64,000 nucleotides of DNA from Polynucleobacter paludilacus (GCF_018687595.1 NZ_CP061298.1:1-64000), one strand, 5' to 3'; shown: positions 23,817-32,610, counted from the first letter of the stretch. The notes: generated by a model not told the origin, from the letters alone. Numbers and translations are program-made.

Positions 23817-25925
23817 ATGATGCCTAGCACTCTATTTGTCCAGATTGTTTTAGATAAGCCGTTGGCGCAAGCCTTTGACTATGCCTGGGATGTGGAGAGG
23901 CTTGGATGCGAGCCAGCGGTTGGTCAGATTGTATCGGTCCCATTTGGAAGTGCATTATCCGTAGGGGTTATAATAAAAGTAAATACTCACTCTGATTTAG
24001 AGATAAGTAAAATAAAGAGCGTCATAGATGTTGCACCACTCCCCCCGATAGATGCCGGGCTACTGAGCCTGATGAACTTTGCAAGCCAGTACTACATCCA
24101 TAGTTTGGGTGAAACGATTGTGCCCTCAATCCCGCAAATGTGGCGAAAGCCTGAGCGCTGGGACAAGTTGCGGCTAGTAGCGCAGTCCTCTGTGAGTAAA
24201 AAGAAAAAAAACGAAACAGCAAGCGCTTCTGAGAAATTCATTGGCGTTGATCAATTGAATCCAGAGCAAAAAAATGCACTGAATATTCTTTTGCAAAAAG
24301 AGAGCTTAGGCGCATTTAGGGCAATCCTGCTGCAAGGTCAAACTGGAAGCGGTAAGACAGCTGTTTTTTTAAACTGGCTGGCCAGCATTTTGGAAGAGAA
24401 AAATTCCCAAGTGCTACTCTTGGTTCCGGAAATTAATTTAACCCCTCAATTAGAGCGTCGCATCAAAGCCTATTTTCCGGATAAAAAAATTGCCCTATTA
24501 CATAGCGGGGTCTCCGAGAAACAGCGCGGTATTTCTTGGCAGGAGGCCATGCTTGGAGAAGCGCAAATCATATTGGGCACTCGTTTAGCGGTGCTAACAC
24601 CCATGCCAAATCTGCGAGCCATTGTGGTCGACGAAGAGCATGACCCCTCATATAAACAACAAGAAGGAACCCGCTACTCTGCCAGAGATCTTGCCATCTG
24701 GCGCGCACATGATCAAGGGCTGCCTATCTTATTGGCTTCTGCCACGCCATCATTAGAAACTTGGATGGCAGCACAGCTTGGGCGTTATGAATACATTAGG
24801 TTAGACAGTCGCGCTCAGGGGGCAAACCTACCCAAGGTGCATCTGGTAAATACGCAAGATCCTCAAAATCGATCTCAGCATTCGCCGTTATTCACCAAAA
24901 TCATTGAAGGTGCAATCACCAAATCAATTGGAGAGAAAAAGCAGAGCTTAGTCTTGATTAATCGAAGAGGATATTCGCCAGTCATTAGTTGCCCTGCCTG
25001 CTCTTGGATGTCAAAGTGTGCCCAATGTTCGTCTTGTATGGTGATGCATAAAGCAGGGGCCTTGAGTAAAAAAACAGTATTGAGTTGCCATCATTGCGGC
25101 TTAGTAAAACCAATGCCTAATTTTTGCCCTGATTGCGGCAATGCAGATCTGAAGCCGGTGGGCCAAGGCACTCAAAAAATTGAAGACGTAATAGAAAATG
25201 CTTGGCCTCAAGCCACAGTCTTAAGGATAGATACCGACTCAAGTAGGAGGAGCAAGGGTGCTGAAGAGCTCTTCCAAAAAATTCATGAGGGTGGAGTTGA
25301 TATTGTTGTGGGCACGCAGATGATTGCAAAGGGCCATGATTATCAAAACATTGGAACAGTTGCAGTGTTAGATGCTGATAGCCGCTTGTACTCACCAGAT
25401 TTTAGGGCTGCTGAAAGATTGTTTGCGCAGCTGATTCAGGTGGCAGGACGGGCAGGCCGCTCTCAACAGCATCACCAGGAGAGCGGGGATATTTATATTG
25501 AAACACAGCATCCTGATGCAGCAGTGTTTCAGTATTTATTAAGACATGATGTTGATGGCTTTTTATCTTTCACAGCCAAAGAAAGGGAAGAGTCAAAACT
25601 TCCACCATTTTCTTATCAAGGACTCATCCATGCAGAGGGCAAAAGCATTGCAAAAGCAATTCAGTTTCTCAGTGAGCTGAAGGCTCAGCTAGTAGAGCGG
25701 GGGTTGGTGCATAAAGGTGTCAAGATTTATGACCCCGTTCCCAAAACCATCATGCGGCTAGCGGGTTCTGAGCGTGCGCAGTTATTGATTGAATCCAATA
25801 GCCGAAAACACTTACAAGAATTGCTCGAAGCAATTGATCGACTGTTACGTCATGACTCTCAGGGCCGCATTAGCAAGGTTACACGTATTCGTTGGTTGAT
25901 TGAGCGCGACCCAATTGCAATTTAG
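23817..25925 (+). CDS. priA: Primosomal helicase PriA
   Basis: Helicase that reloads the replisome at stalled forks. 702 residues. The N-terminal 3'-DNA binding domain starts near LFVQIVLDKPLAQAFDY. The helicase P-loop GQTGSGKT is at 174-181, the DEEH box is in VVDEEHDPSYKQQEGTRYSARD, and two zinc clusters lie in CPACSWMSKCAQCSSC and CHHCG...CPDCGN. Two ATGs at 23817 and 23820 are both possible. It converges on gcvH with 16 bases between stops and no visible terminator. Confidence 0.97.
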   Translation: MMPSTLFVQIVLDKPLAQAFDYAWDVERLGCEPAVGQIVSVPFGSALSVGVIIKVNTHSDLEISKIKSVIDVAPLPPIDAGLLSLMNFASQYYIHSLGETIVPSIPQMWRKPERWDKLRLVAQSSVSKKKKNETASASEKFIGVDQLNPEQKNALNILLQKESLGAFRAILLQGQTGSGKTAVFLNWLASILEEKNSQVLLLVPEINLTPQLERRIKAYFPDKKIALLHSGVSEKQRGISWQEAMLGEAQIILGTRLAVLTPMPNLRAIVVDEEHDPSYKQQEGTRYSARDLAIWRAHDQGLPILLASATPSLETWMAAQLGRYEYIRLDSRAQGANLPKVHLVNTQDPQNRSQHSPLFTKIIEGAITKSIGEKKQSLVLINRRGYSPVISCPACSWMSKCAQCSSCMVMHKAGALSKKTVLSCHHCGLVKPMPNFCPDCGNADLKPVGQGTQKIEDVIENAWPQATVLRIDTDSSRRSKGAEELFQKIHEGGVDIVVGTQMIAKGHDYQNIGTVAVLDADSRLYSPDFRAAERLFAQLIQVAGRAGRSQQHHQESGDIYIETQHPDAAVFQYLLRHDVDGFLSFTAKEREESKLPPFSYQGLIHAEGKSIAKAIQFLSELKAQLVERGLVHKGVKIYDPVPKTIMRLAGSERAQLLIESNSRKHLQELLEAIDRLLRHDSQGRISKVTRIRWLIERDPIAI

Positions 25926-25941
25926 TGCAGCGAGAAGAATA

Positions 25942-26334
25942 TCAAGCTCCTGCAGTAGCAGAATAATTTTCTAAATCCATTAGCTTGTGAAGCTCTGTAT
26001 TTAATTCAGCAGCAGAGTTCGGCTTGATTTTAAAAAGCCAAACGGAATATGGTTTTTCATTAATGATTTCAGGCCGACTCTCAATTTCAGGATTGAGGGC
26101 AACGATCTCTCCGCTGATGGGGGCATGAATATCGCTTGCCGCTTTCACTGATTCAATGACGGCAATGGTTTCTCCTTGCCTTACAGCTAGACCTAACTTT
26201 GGTGCTTGAAAGAACATGACATCGCCAAGTGCTTCTTGCGCATGATTGCTAATCCCCACCCACACCAAGCCATCATCTTCTGGGTCGGCCCACTCATGAG
26301 TTTGAGCAAATCTAAATTTTTCTTGTGTGTTCAT
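25942..26334 (-). CDS. gcvH: Glycine cleavage system H protein
   Basis: Lipoyl carrier of the glycine cleavage complex, also a relay in lipoic acid synthesis. About 130 residues. The lipoylated lysine lies in ESVKAASDIHAPISGE. THEW, VWVGISNHAQEALGD and WLFKIKP match the family. AAGG sits three bases before the ATG at 26337 and six before the ATG at 26334, so 26334 is preferred. gcvT and gcvP are not adjacent. Confidence 0.93.
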   Translation of the reverse strand: MNTQEKFRFAQTHEWADPEDDGLVWVGISNHAQEALGDVMFFQAPKLGLAVRQGETIAVIESVKAASDIHAPISGEIVALNPEIESRPEIINEKPYSVWLFKIKPNSAAELNTELHKLMDLENYSATAGA

Positions 26335-26412
26335 CATTAACCTTGTTGGCCTATTTTATAACTTGTGTTCTAAACTGGCATCTTACAGATTCACTTAACA
26401 AGTTCTCAAAAT

Positions 26413-27057
26413 ATGCCCATTAAATTAGGTATCGTTCCAGTTACGCCTTTTGAACAAAATTGTTCAATTTTGGTATGTCAAAAGACTGGTGATGCAGCTA
26501 TTGTTGATCCAGGCGGCGATATAGAGAAGATCCTGGATGGCGTAAAGCAAATGGGTGGCAAGGTAAAAAAGATTCTGCTTACGCACGGACATCTTGATCA
26601 TTGTGCTGCAGCTCAAGAGCTATCAGAGCAATTGGACGTCCCGATTGAGGGCCCTCAAATTGAGGAACGTTTTTGGATTGATCAATTACCAGAGCAAACC
26701 CTTCGTTTTGGGTTTGGTCACGCTAGGGTTTTTGAGCCCAATCGCTGGCTTAATGACGGAGATCATGTCCAAGTTGGCGATGTAGATTTCGAAGTTTTCC
26801 ACTGCCCAGGACATACTCCGGGACACGTTGTATTTTTTGACAAAGAAGATAAGCTAGCCTTGGTTGGCGACGTGTTGTTTGCGGGATCAATTGGTCGAAC
26901 CGATTTCCCGCGCGGTAATCACGCCGATTTAATTAATGCCATAAAGACAAAGTTATGGCCCTTAGGCGATGAGGTGCAATTTGTGCCCGGACATGGGCCG
27001 ATGTCTACTTTTGGACAAGAAAGAAAAACCAATCCCTATGTTGGGGATGGTGTCTAG
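26413..27057 (+). CDS. Metallo-beta-lactamase-fold hydrolase, YcbL-like
   Basis: 214-residue hydrolase of the glyoxalase II-like group. The metal motif THGHLDH is in KKILLTHGHLDHC, followed by HCPGHTPGHVVFFD, GDVLFAGSIGRTDFPRG and the last ligand motif FVPGHGPMSTFGQER. Overall it matches E. coli YcbL closely in motif order. YcbL has weak glyoxalase II activity, but the cellular substrate is uncertain. The ATG lies 75 bases after the divergent gcvH start, so the gap holds both promoters. Confidence 0.9.
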   Translation: MPIKLGIVPVTPFEQNCSILVCQKTGDAAIVDPGGDIEKILDGVKQMGGKVKKILLTHGHLDHCAAAQELSEQLDVPIEGPQIEERFWIDQLPEQTLRFGFGHARVFEPNRWLNDGDHVQVGDVDFEVFHCPGHTPGHVVFFDKEDKLALVGDVLFAGSIGRTDFPRGNHADLINAIKTKLWPLGDEVQFVPGHGPMSTFGQERKTNPYVGDGV

Positions 27058-27064
27058 TCCCGTT

Positions 27065-27250
27065 TTAGGTTTTTGCAGAGCCCGTACGATGTGTGCGGTT
27101 GTAAAGGCAGCTTGCGCAAATCCAACGTTGCTTACGATTGCTGGTCGGAATCCAGGTTCCGCCCTCAAGGCGCTTTTCACGACTGCAAGAAGAGCAAAAC
27201 TTAAGGCTCTGGGAGGTTTCTTGGGTAGCGGCTGGAGTCGAGGTAGTCAT
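27065..27250 (-). CDS. Small putative zinc-ribbon protein
   Basis: About 61 residues from ATG 27250 (TTG at 27256 is an alternative). Two CxxC pairs, FCSSCSREKRLEGG and WICASCLYNRT, are spaced about 22 residues apart as in a zinc ribbon. The gap between the MBL gene and the desaturase would otherwise be empty, and the frame has a coherent Cys pattern. No Shine-Dalgarno is visible. I do not recognise a named family. It could be a regulator or RNA-binding protein, or a chance frame. Confidence 0.5.
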   Translation of the reverse strand: MTTSTPAATQETSQSLKFCSSCSREKRLEGGTWIPTSNRKQRWICASCLYNRTHRTGSAKT

Positions 27251-27290
27251 GGGCAATCCGGGTAAGACAAATCAAAACAGAAGGTCTATT

Positions 27291-28442
27291 TTACCCGTTT
27301 TGTCCGGCTGGGACTGGGCTTAGCAGAACTCGAACCGAATCGGCCGTTTTATTACCATCAAAATCCAACCAAGCTTTATTTTCGAAGTCATATAGCTTGC
27401 ATTTGCTGGCAGTATCGAAATACCAGCTCCAAGAGAATTTTTGAATGAAAATCCGCTCTGGAAGCATTGTTTCGAGGGTATTTTGCGCATCCTTTAAGTT
27501 GTAAAGAGGGATGCTCATATCAACGTGATGGGCGGTATGTTCCATGATGTGGTGCATCAGAGCGCCCCACATCCAGCCAAAAGTCAAGTGGACAGTGGTG
27601 GAAACAAAGGGCTGGGCACGCAACCACTCTGATTTTTTGTCATACCAAGATACAGAGGGATGGGTGTGGTGAACATACACCACAAAACCAATCATTCCAT
27701 TCCAGAACAAGAATGGAAGAGCAAAACCGGTAATGAGGCCAACCCAAACAGACTGACCTGTTGCCAATGCTCCAGCGATTAAGCAAGCAATCCAGACGAT
27801 CGCAAAAGCCGTAACCAATAGGTTGTCTTTCAGAAAAATCGGACGATCACCCGGCTTATTTTTCGCATTTGGGAAATACTCACGTCTCCACCAAATCTCA
27901 ATGAGGTAGTAAAAGACTGGGCCCCAACCGCTTCTGTAAAGACGTTCAAGTGTTTTACGCCATGCTGGCAAAGCATCAAATTCAGCCTTTGATAGAGGCG
28001 CCCAGACAAAATCAAATCCCTTTAGATTTGTTTGACCATGGTGAACCACGTTATGGCCAACATCCCAAAGGCTGTAGGGGGTGAGTGAGGGTAAGAAGGC
28101 AATTCGGCCAAGTACCTTATTAAGTTCACGATTAGGCGTAAAGCTTTGGTGACAGGCATCATGCCCCAAGATGAAAATGCGACCAGTAACAAAGCCAGCA
28201 ATTAAGCCTAATGCAATCTTGACCGCAATATTTTCAATAAAAATAGTGCCTGCAATGCAGCCCAGCCATAAAGCAGCATCAAGTACTAAAAGACCTAGCG
28301 CACGACCAATTTGGCCTTGTGCCATATGAATTAGCCAGCCGCGAATGATTTTGCGATGAGGCAATGGCTCGCTAGGGGCTAAGGGAGCCATGTTTTGATC
28401 GGAAAGAGATGGATTTAGGTGATTAGACACGTTAATATTCAA
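27291..28442 (-). CDS. Membrane fatty acid desaturase-like protein
   Basis: Up to 383 residues, hydrophobic in at least four segments, with the di-iron histidine boxes HDACH at 94-98, HNVVHH at 130-135 and HTAHH at 302-306 of the longest form. HHTHP at 259-262 is a further His cluster. These place it in the membrane desaturase/hydroxylase superfamily, probably acting on acyl lipids for membrane fluidity. The start is unclear: TTG 28442, GTG 28430 and ATG 28391 are all possible, none with a clear ribosome site. Substrate and regiospecificity cannot be read. Confidence 0.85.
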   Translation of the reverse strand: MNINVSNHLNPSLSDQNMAPLAPSEPLPHRKIIRGWLIHMAQGQIGRALGLLVLDAALWLGCIAGTIFIENIAVKIALGLIAGFVTGRIFILGHDACHQSFTPNRELNKVLGRIAFLPSLTPYSLWDVGHNVVHHGQTNLKGFDFVWAPLSKAEFDALPAWRKTLERLYRSGWGPVFYYLIEIWWRREYFPNAKNKPGDRPIFLKDNLLVTAFAIVWIACLIAGALATGQSVWVGLITGFALPFLFWNGMIGFVVYVHHTHPSVSWYDKKSEWLRAQPFVSTTVHLTFGWMWGALMHHIMEHTAHHVDMSIPLYNLKDAQNTLETMLPERIFIQKFSWSWYFDTASKCKLYDFENKAWLDFDGNKTADSVRVLLSPVPAGQNG

Positions 28443-28521
28443 TAGAAATCAATTATTTAGAGCTAAATCATAGCGGTTTTTGAGTTTTCGCGCATGACCT
28501 AGGTCAAAAATACCCCTACTT

Positions 28522-28597
28522 TGGCGCGCCCGGCAGGAATCGAACCTGCGACCCTTGGCTTCGGAGGCCAATACTCTATCCACTGAGCTACGGGCGC
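28522..28597 (-). tRNA. tRNA-Arg (anticodon CCG)
   Basis: 76 bases including an encoded CCA. The acceptor arm GCGCCCG pairs with CGGGCGC. The anticodon loop reads CTCCGAA within a TTGGC/GCCAA stem, so the anticodon is CCG, reading CGG. The T-arm GGTTCGATTCC-type loop is present. Confidence 0.96.
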
Positions 28598-28707
28598 CAT
28601 TTGAAACCCATCATTGGCTGCACTCGTATTGTAAGTGCCCTAGGCAAAAAGCACTCGCTATAATTGAGCCTAATTAACCCAACAACCTATAAAACTACAA
28701 AAGCCCT

Positions 28708-28932
28708 ATGAGCAATGAGCACGGCAACCTAATTAAGTCACCAAAACAACTCATCACCGTTGTATTTGCAAGTTTTTTTGTGCCATTGATTGTGATTTTA
28801 TTGTTGATGGTTTATGTCAATAACGGTAAGCGTATTGATAGCGGTAAGTCTGCTGATGAAATTATCAAGCCAGTTGGCCAGCTGAATGTTCAGGATGCCA
28901 ATTCTCCGGCTGAAGCCAAGACTGGCGGCTAG
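28708..28932 (+). CDS. Small membrane-anchored protein, resembling the N-terminus of a cytochrome c5-type protein
   Basis: 74 residues with one membrane helix (about 16-37) and a polar Ser/Asp/Ala-rich tail. The start (SPKQLITVVFASFFVPLIVILLL) resembles the N-terminal anchor of a c-type cytochrome of Burkholderiaceae, where a haem domain with CxxCH follows. Here a stop comes before any CxxCH and an intrinsic terminator follows at once, so no haem domain is present. It is either a genuine short protein or the surviving stub of a cytochrome gene. Function unknown. Confidence 0.65.
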   Translation: MSNEHGNLIKSPKQLITVVFASFFVPLIVILLLMVYVNNGKRIDSGKSADEIIKPVGQLNVQDANSPAEAKTGG

Positions 28933-28950
28933 CCCTAGCCAAGAGATTAA

Positions 28951-28982
28951 TAAAGCTGACAGATGGTCAGCTTTATTTTTTT
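28951..28982 (+). terminator. Intrinsic terminator after the small membrane protein
   Basis: Perfect 10-base stem TAAAGCTGAC/GTCAGCTTTA (28951-28960 and 28966-28975), loop AGATG, then a run of seven T (28976-28982). It ends the + strand transcript and overlaps the last codons of the convergent rsmI. Confidence 0.9.
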
Positions 28983-29875
28983 GCACCCTCCACTTTGGAA
29001 TCGATGGCTGCTTGATAAGCCTCTTTTTTTGACACTGAGAGAGTTTGAGCCAGAACTGCAGCAATTTCTTTGCTGCCTAGGTAAGGCTTGAGTGTATCAA
29101 CCCAGAGGCTCAATAAGTCATCTGAAACTAGATCCTTGCCGACTTTGCGACCCGAAACCATAATGACAAATTCACCCTTTAGGCTAGATGCTTGTGCTAG
29201 CCACTGTGGAATATCGGCAGCCCTAACGAAACTAACTTGCTCAAATTTTTTGGTTAATTCTCGCCCAATCATGAGTTCACGTTCTGGCTCAAGAGTCTGC
29301 GAAATTCGTATTAAGGTTTCTTGAATATGATGGGGTGATTCGAAAAAGATGCTGGTTTGTAAGCTTTTTTGAATGAGCATTAGGAGGGCATCACGCTCTT
29401 TTGTTTTATTTGGCCAGAAGCCTAAAAATTGAAAGCGCCCTTCCGATGCGCTTAATACGGAACCCCCTACCGAAACTGCTGCAGCAACCGCACTGGCGCC
29501 AGGAATAGGAATTACTCTAAAGCCTGCTGCATGGACAGCTTGGACTAAGCGGGCGCCAGGATCGGATACCCCGGGCGTACCCGCATCCGAGATGTATGCC
29601 CATCTTTCATGATTGGCCAGATGTTGAATGACGGTTTGGGCACCACTCATCTCATTATGTTCATGCAGGGCTAAACATTTTTTATGAATGCCGAATTGTT
29701 GAAGCAGTGCAACACTATGACGGGTATCCTCGCACGCAATTCCTTCAACTGCGTTTAGGACATGCAGGGCGCGCAAGGTAATGTCACCAAGATTGCCGAT
29801 TGGGGTTGCAACCAGATACAGCGCCTCGGCTGGCAAATCTTGCTGCTTCAGAAAGTCAAAACGATCAAATTCCAT
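28973..29875 (-). CDS. rsmI: 16S rRNA 2'-O-ribose C1402 methyltransferase RsmI
   Basis: Methylates the 2'-OH of C1402 in 16S rRNA. About 300 residues. LYLVATPIGNLGDITLRAL at the N-terminus, CEDTRHS, YISDAGTPGVSDPGARLV and IPGASAVAAA are family signatures. The ATG at 29875 (MEFDRFDF) is preferred; a TTG at 29905 would add ten residues. It is divergent from diaA, as in the enterobacterial rsmI-diaA-dolP neighbourhood. Confidence 0.95.
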   Translation of the reverse strand: MEFDRFDFLKQQDLPAEALYLVATPIGNLGDITLRALHVLNAVEGIACEDTRHSVALLQQFGIHKKCLALHEHNEMSGAQTVIQHLANHERWAYISDAGTPGVSDPGARLVQAVHAAGFRVIPIPGASAVAAAVSVGGSVLSASEGRFQFLGFWPNKTKERDALLMLIQKSLQTSIFFESPHHIQETLIRISQTLEPERELMIGRELTKKFEQVSFVRAADIPQWLAQASSLKGEFVIMVSGRKVGKDLVSDDLLSLWVDTLKPYLGSKEIAAVLAQTLSVSKKEAYQAAIDSKVEGAKK

Positions 29876-29979
29876 AGATATTGTTTGCAAGTCAGTCTTA
29901 TACAAGTAAGAGCATACGTGGGTTTTATCCAGAGCCCCATGAAACAGTGTTTCACTTCAAATTGGGTCATAATATTGCT

Positions 29980-30582
29980 ATGGATCAAAAAACAATTGAA
30001 CGCTTGCGTGCAAGAGCCTCGCAACACTTTTTAGACAGCATTGCAGTGAAGCAAGAGGCGGAGAAAATTCTGCCAACTGCAGTAGCTCAGGGTGTTATTG
30101 CCATGACAGACTGTTTGCGCAACGGTGGCAAAGTGATGGCTTGTGGCAATGGCGGATCGGCCGCTGATGCGCAACATTTTGCAGCAGAGTTAATCGGCCG
30201 TTTTGAGCGCGAGCGTCAAGAGCTTGCCGCAATTGCATTGACTACTGATAGCTCGATTCTGACGGCTGTTGGAAATGATTACAGCTACGACGAAGTTTTT
30301 AGCAAGCAAGTACGGGGGCTCGGTAAACCAGGCGATATCTTGCTAGGCATTTCTACCTCAGGCAATTCTAAGAATGTAGTGAAAGCCATCGAGGCTGCAA
30401 AAAAACTCGGCATGAAAGTGATTGCGCTAACTGGCAATGGCGGCGGAAAAATTGCCAGCCTGTTAGATAGTAATGATGTGCATCTTTGTGCGCCCTCCAC
30501 TCGCACCGCTCGTATTCAAGAAACGCATTTAGTTTTATTGCATAGCCTTTGCGATGGCGTTGACCATTTGATGTTTGATTAA
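29980..30582 (+). CDS. diaA: SIS-domain protein DiaA (phosphoheptose isomerase family)
   Basis: 200 residues, one SIS domain. The phosphosugar-binding CGNGGSAADA is at 55-64, followed by QHFAAELIGRFERERQELAAIALTTD, and GISTSGNSKN is the second SIS motif. E. coli DiaA binds DnaA and promotes timely initiation; GmhA isomerises sedoheptulose-7-phosphate. Similarity along the length and the order rsmI-diaA-dolP favour DiaA. The ATG at 29980 is preferred over a longer open frame that runs into the divergent gene. No yraN is present between rsmI and this gene. Confidence 0.8.
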   Translation: MDQKTIERLRARASQHFLDSIAVKQEAEKILPTAVAQGVIAMTDCLRNGGKVMACGNGGSAADAQHFAAELIGRFERERQELAAIALTTDSSILTAVGNDYSYDEVFSKQVRGLGKPGDILLGISTSGNSKNVVKAIEAAKKLGMKVIALTGNGGGKIASLLDSNDVHLCAPSTRTARIQETHLVLLHSLCDGVDHLMFD

Positions 30583-30603
30583 ACGATTTTCAAGAAAATA
30601 TAA

Positions 30604-31254
30604 ATGCAGACTCAGTCCCTCAGTAAATTGATTGTCGTTGGAGCATTGCTTTCATTTTTATCGGGGTGCGGAGTTTTTGCTGTGGGTGGAGTTGCCGCAA
30701 CCGCTTCAGTGATGGCTGATCGTCGAAGTCCTGGTGTTCAAGCAACCGACAAAGGATTGGAGTTAGAAGCAGATAGTGCACTTGCAAAACGTTTTGGAAA
30801 CTCAGCCCATATCAACGTGAACTCTTTCAATCAGAAAGTATTGCTCACTGGCGAAGTGAAGAATGATGAGATCAAGAATCAAGCTGCTGAGTACGTCAAG
30901 AGCCTGAAGAACGTTCGTTCAGTATTCAATCAATTAATCGTAGGGCCAAACAGTTCTTATGCTGCTCGCGCAAGCGATTCGTATTTAGACTCCAAAGTAA
31001 AGACCCAAATGATCTTTACAGATAAGTTGCCATCAAATTCAATGGACATCATTGTTGAGGGTGACAACGTTTACTTGATGGGCATCCTCACTCAAAACGA
31101 GGCAGATCTAGCTAAAAAAGTAGCCAGCAATACTAACGGAGTTAAAGAAGTATTTGCATTCTTTGACATCATCTCTGATGCTGAGAAGGTCCGCTTAGAA
31201 AAGTTAGGTAAGGCAGAAGAAAGCCAGCCTACAAGCCCTGCAAAGTTTCAATAG
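30604..31254 (+). CDS. dolP: Outer-membrane BON-domain lipoprotein DolP (YraP)
   Basis: 216 residues. A lipoprotein signal peptide ends LSGC, with the lipidated Cys at 22. Two BON domains follow, about residues 55-115 and 125-195, with the motifs LLTGEVKNDEIKNQAAEYVKSL and VYLMGILTQNEADLAKKVA. DolP supports outer-membrane integrity and binds anionic phospholipid. It follows diaA by 21 bases, matching the enterobacterial order. Confidence 0.92.
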   Translation: MQTQSLSKLIVVGALLSFLSGCGVFAVGGVAATASVMADRRSPGVQATDKGLELEADSALAKRFGNSAHINVNSFNQKVLLTGEVKNDEIKNQAAEYVKSLKNVRSVFNQLIVGPNSSYAARASDSYLDSKVKTQMIFTDKLPSNSMDIIVEGDNVYLMGILTQNEADLAKKVASNTNGVKEVFAFFDIISDAEKVRLEKLGKAEESQPTSPAKFQ

Positions 31255-31270
31255 CATTCATTTTTAGTTA

Positions 31271-31627
31271 ATGAAATTAGTGAGAGTCTGTGCCAAAGCA
31301 ATTCTCTTCACATTTATTTTTTGTTCATTGCGCATCCCACAAGTGCATGCAAGCTCAGATAATGAAAAGGCTTACGTAATAGCAAAACAAAATGCATGTC
31401 TAGGTTGTCATGCGGTCAATAAAAAAATTGTGGGCCCAAGCTATCAAGATGTTGCAAAAAAATATCAGGGCAATACAAATGCGGTGGTGTATTTGAAAAA
31501 CAAAATTCGTCATGGTGGTGTGGGAGCATGGGGTGTTGTCCCAATGCCTGCGAATACTAAATTAAGTGATGCAGAACTATCGATATTGAGCGCTTGGATT
31601 TTGCAAGGCGCGCCAACCCCCAGGTAA
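31271..31627 (+). CDS. Small periplasmic class I cytochrome c
   Basis: 118 residues with a signal peptide ending near QVHASSD. The haem motif CLGCH is in KQNACLGCHAVNKKIVGPSYQDVAKKY, and the axial Met is likely in VVPMPANTKLSDAE. The fold resembles cytochrome c-551/c8 electron carriers. It ends one base before the convergent GNAT gene. Redox partners are unknown. Confidence 0.92.
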   Translation: MKLVRVCAKAILFTFIFCSLRIPQVHASSDNEKAYVIAKQNACLGCHAVNKKIVGPSYQDVAKKYQGNTNAVVYLKNKIRHGGVGAWGVVPMPANTKLSDAELSILSAWILQGAPTPR

Positions 31628-31628
31628 A

Positions 31629-32270
31629 TTAAACCTTAGCGACTCCGTGACTTAAGAACCACTGCCATATATCGTTAGTATTTTTGAGGTTTGACTTTAG
31701 TGCGTAATCAAAGTTAGCCCACTGAGCATTAGCAACTTCTGTAACGAGCGTGGCCGAAGTGGCTGGATCAAGTTTGAGATAGGCATCAGCATCGCCATAT
31801 GCAAACTCAACACGCATACCCGCCTTTTGTGCCAAGCTCATCATCGATTTGTTATTTGCCAAACAATGCACGTACAAAGTTTCAACGCGCGTGTTGCGTG
31901 AATGTGTCGCCGCTCTATCAAGCAGTGCTGTGCCTACGCCGTGACCCCGTGCGTGCTCAAGAACAGATACTCCAAACTCTGCAGCAAGAGCCTGATTTTT
32001 TTGTGCGGGTAAGTAGGCTAAGTGTGCGAGTCCAAGTATCTTGAGATCAGCATCAAATACTGCGAAGACAGAATCATGATCAAAATTGAGATTCTCAACG
32101 TAGTGTTCAATGACTTCATCGGGAGTCTGGGTACCAAAGCGTAGGCGACGATCCTCTTCTTCTAGTAAAAGAAAATGTTCTAGGATGGCAGCACGGTGTC
32201 CGGCGTTTAATTCGCGGACTGGAACGGCTAGACCGCTGGGGCTCGGCAAATCACCATTTTTTGTATACAT
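31629..32270 (-). CDS. GNAT-family acetyltransferase
   Basis: 213 residues with an acetyl-CoA-binding motif ARGHGVGTALLDRAATHSR in the central part, preceded by LGLAHLAYLP and EFGVSVLEHA as in GNAT proteins. The ATG is at 32268-32270. Its upstream region is the AT-rich rRNA leader. Substrate unknown, with no partner gene nearby. Confidence 0.82.
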   Translation of the reverse strand: MYTKNGDLPSPSGLAVPVRELNAGHRAAILEHFLLLEEEDRRLRFGTQTPDEVIEHYVENLNFDHDSVFAVFDADLKILGLAHLAYLPAQKNQALAAEFGVSVLEHARGHGVGTALLDRAATHSRNTRVETLYVHCLANNKSMMSLAQKAGMRVEFAYGDADAYLKLDPATSATLVTEVANAQWANFDYALKSNLKNTNDIWQWFLSHGVAKV

Positions 32271-32396
32271 AGCAATACTCTAGCAGGCTTCTCCAAATAT
32301 TTCAGGGTTTTCCCTTATAAGACAGGAAAAACAACACTTATTTCACGGTTGATAACCTAAAAATTGGGTGATTGCAGAAGAAAAAAACCAAAAAAT

Positions 32397-32530
32397 TGCA
32401 AATTACTGTCAGGAGCCCCATTTTTTTCATAAAAGTGTAATTTTTTTATTTTTTCTATATCCTTGATTTTGATACGTTTTCTGGATTTGGCTATCAAAAA
32501 ATAGCGTTTTTATAAGAAAAAGACTACGAA
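32397..32530 (+). promoter_or_regulatory. AT-rich rRNA upstream region with a possible second promoter
   Basis: An AT-rich stretch, rich in T and A runs as in UP elements, between the GNAT gene and the main rRNA promoter. A candidate promoter TTGGCT (32487-32492), 18 bases, TATAAG (32511-32516) lies inside. The remainder of the 505-base gap (32271-32775) has no gene I can see. Confidence 0.45.
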
Positions 32531-32535
32531 AGGTG

Positions 32536-32564
32536 TTGACGACCCAAAATAAGTGCGCTATAGT
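32536..32564 (+). promoter_or_regulatory. Main rRNA operon promoter
   Basis: TTGACG (32536-32541), 17 bases, TATAGT (32559-32564), near-consensus, about 210 bases before 16S. A GC-poor upstream flank and a GCGC segment before the -10 fit a strong rRNA promoter. Confidence 0.8.
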
Positions 32565-32610
32565 CTCACCTCTCTGCTGGATGTTATTTGAAATACAAAA
32601 CAAGCCAGCC

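Noticed and set aside
26969..27265. Plus-strand frame of 98 codons over the end of the ycbL-like gene
   Set aside because: Low-complexity composition and overlap with the ycbL-like gene in another frame. The minus-strand zinc-ribbon frame in the same gap has a better pattern.
29940..29955. GTTTCAC-like sequence near diaA as a third parS
   Set aside because: Only one half-site matches (GTTTCACTT); the second arm is absent.
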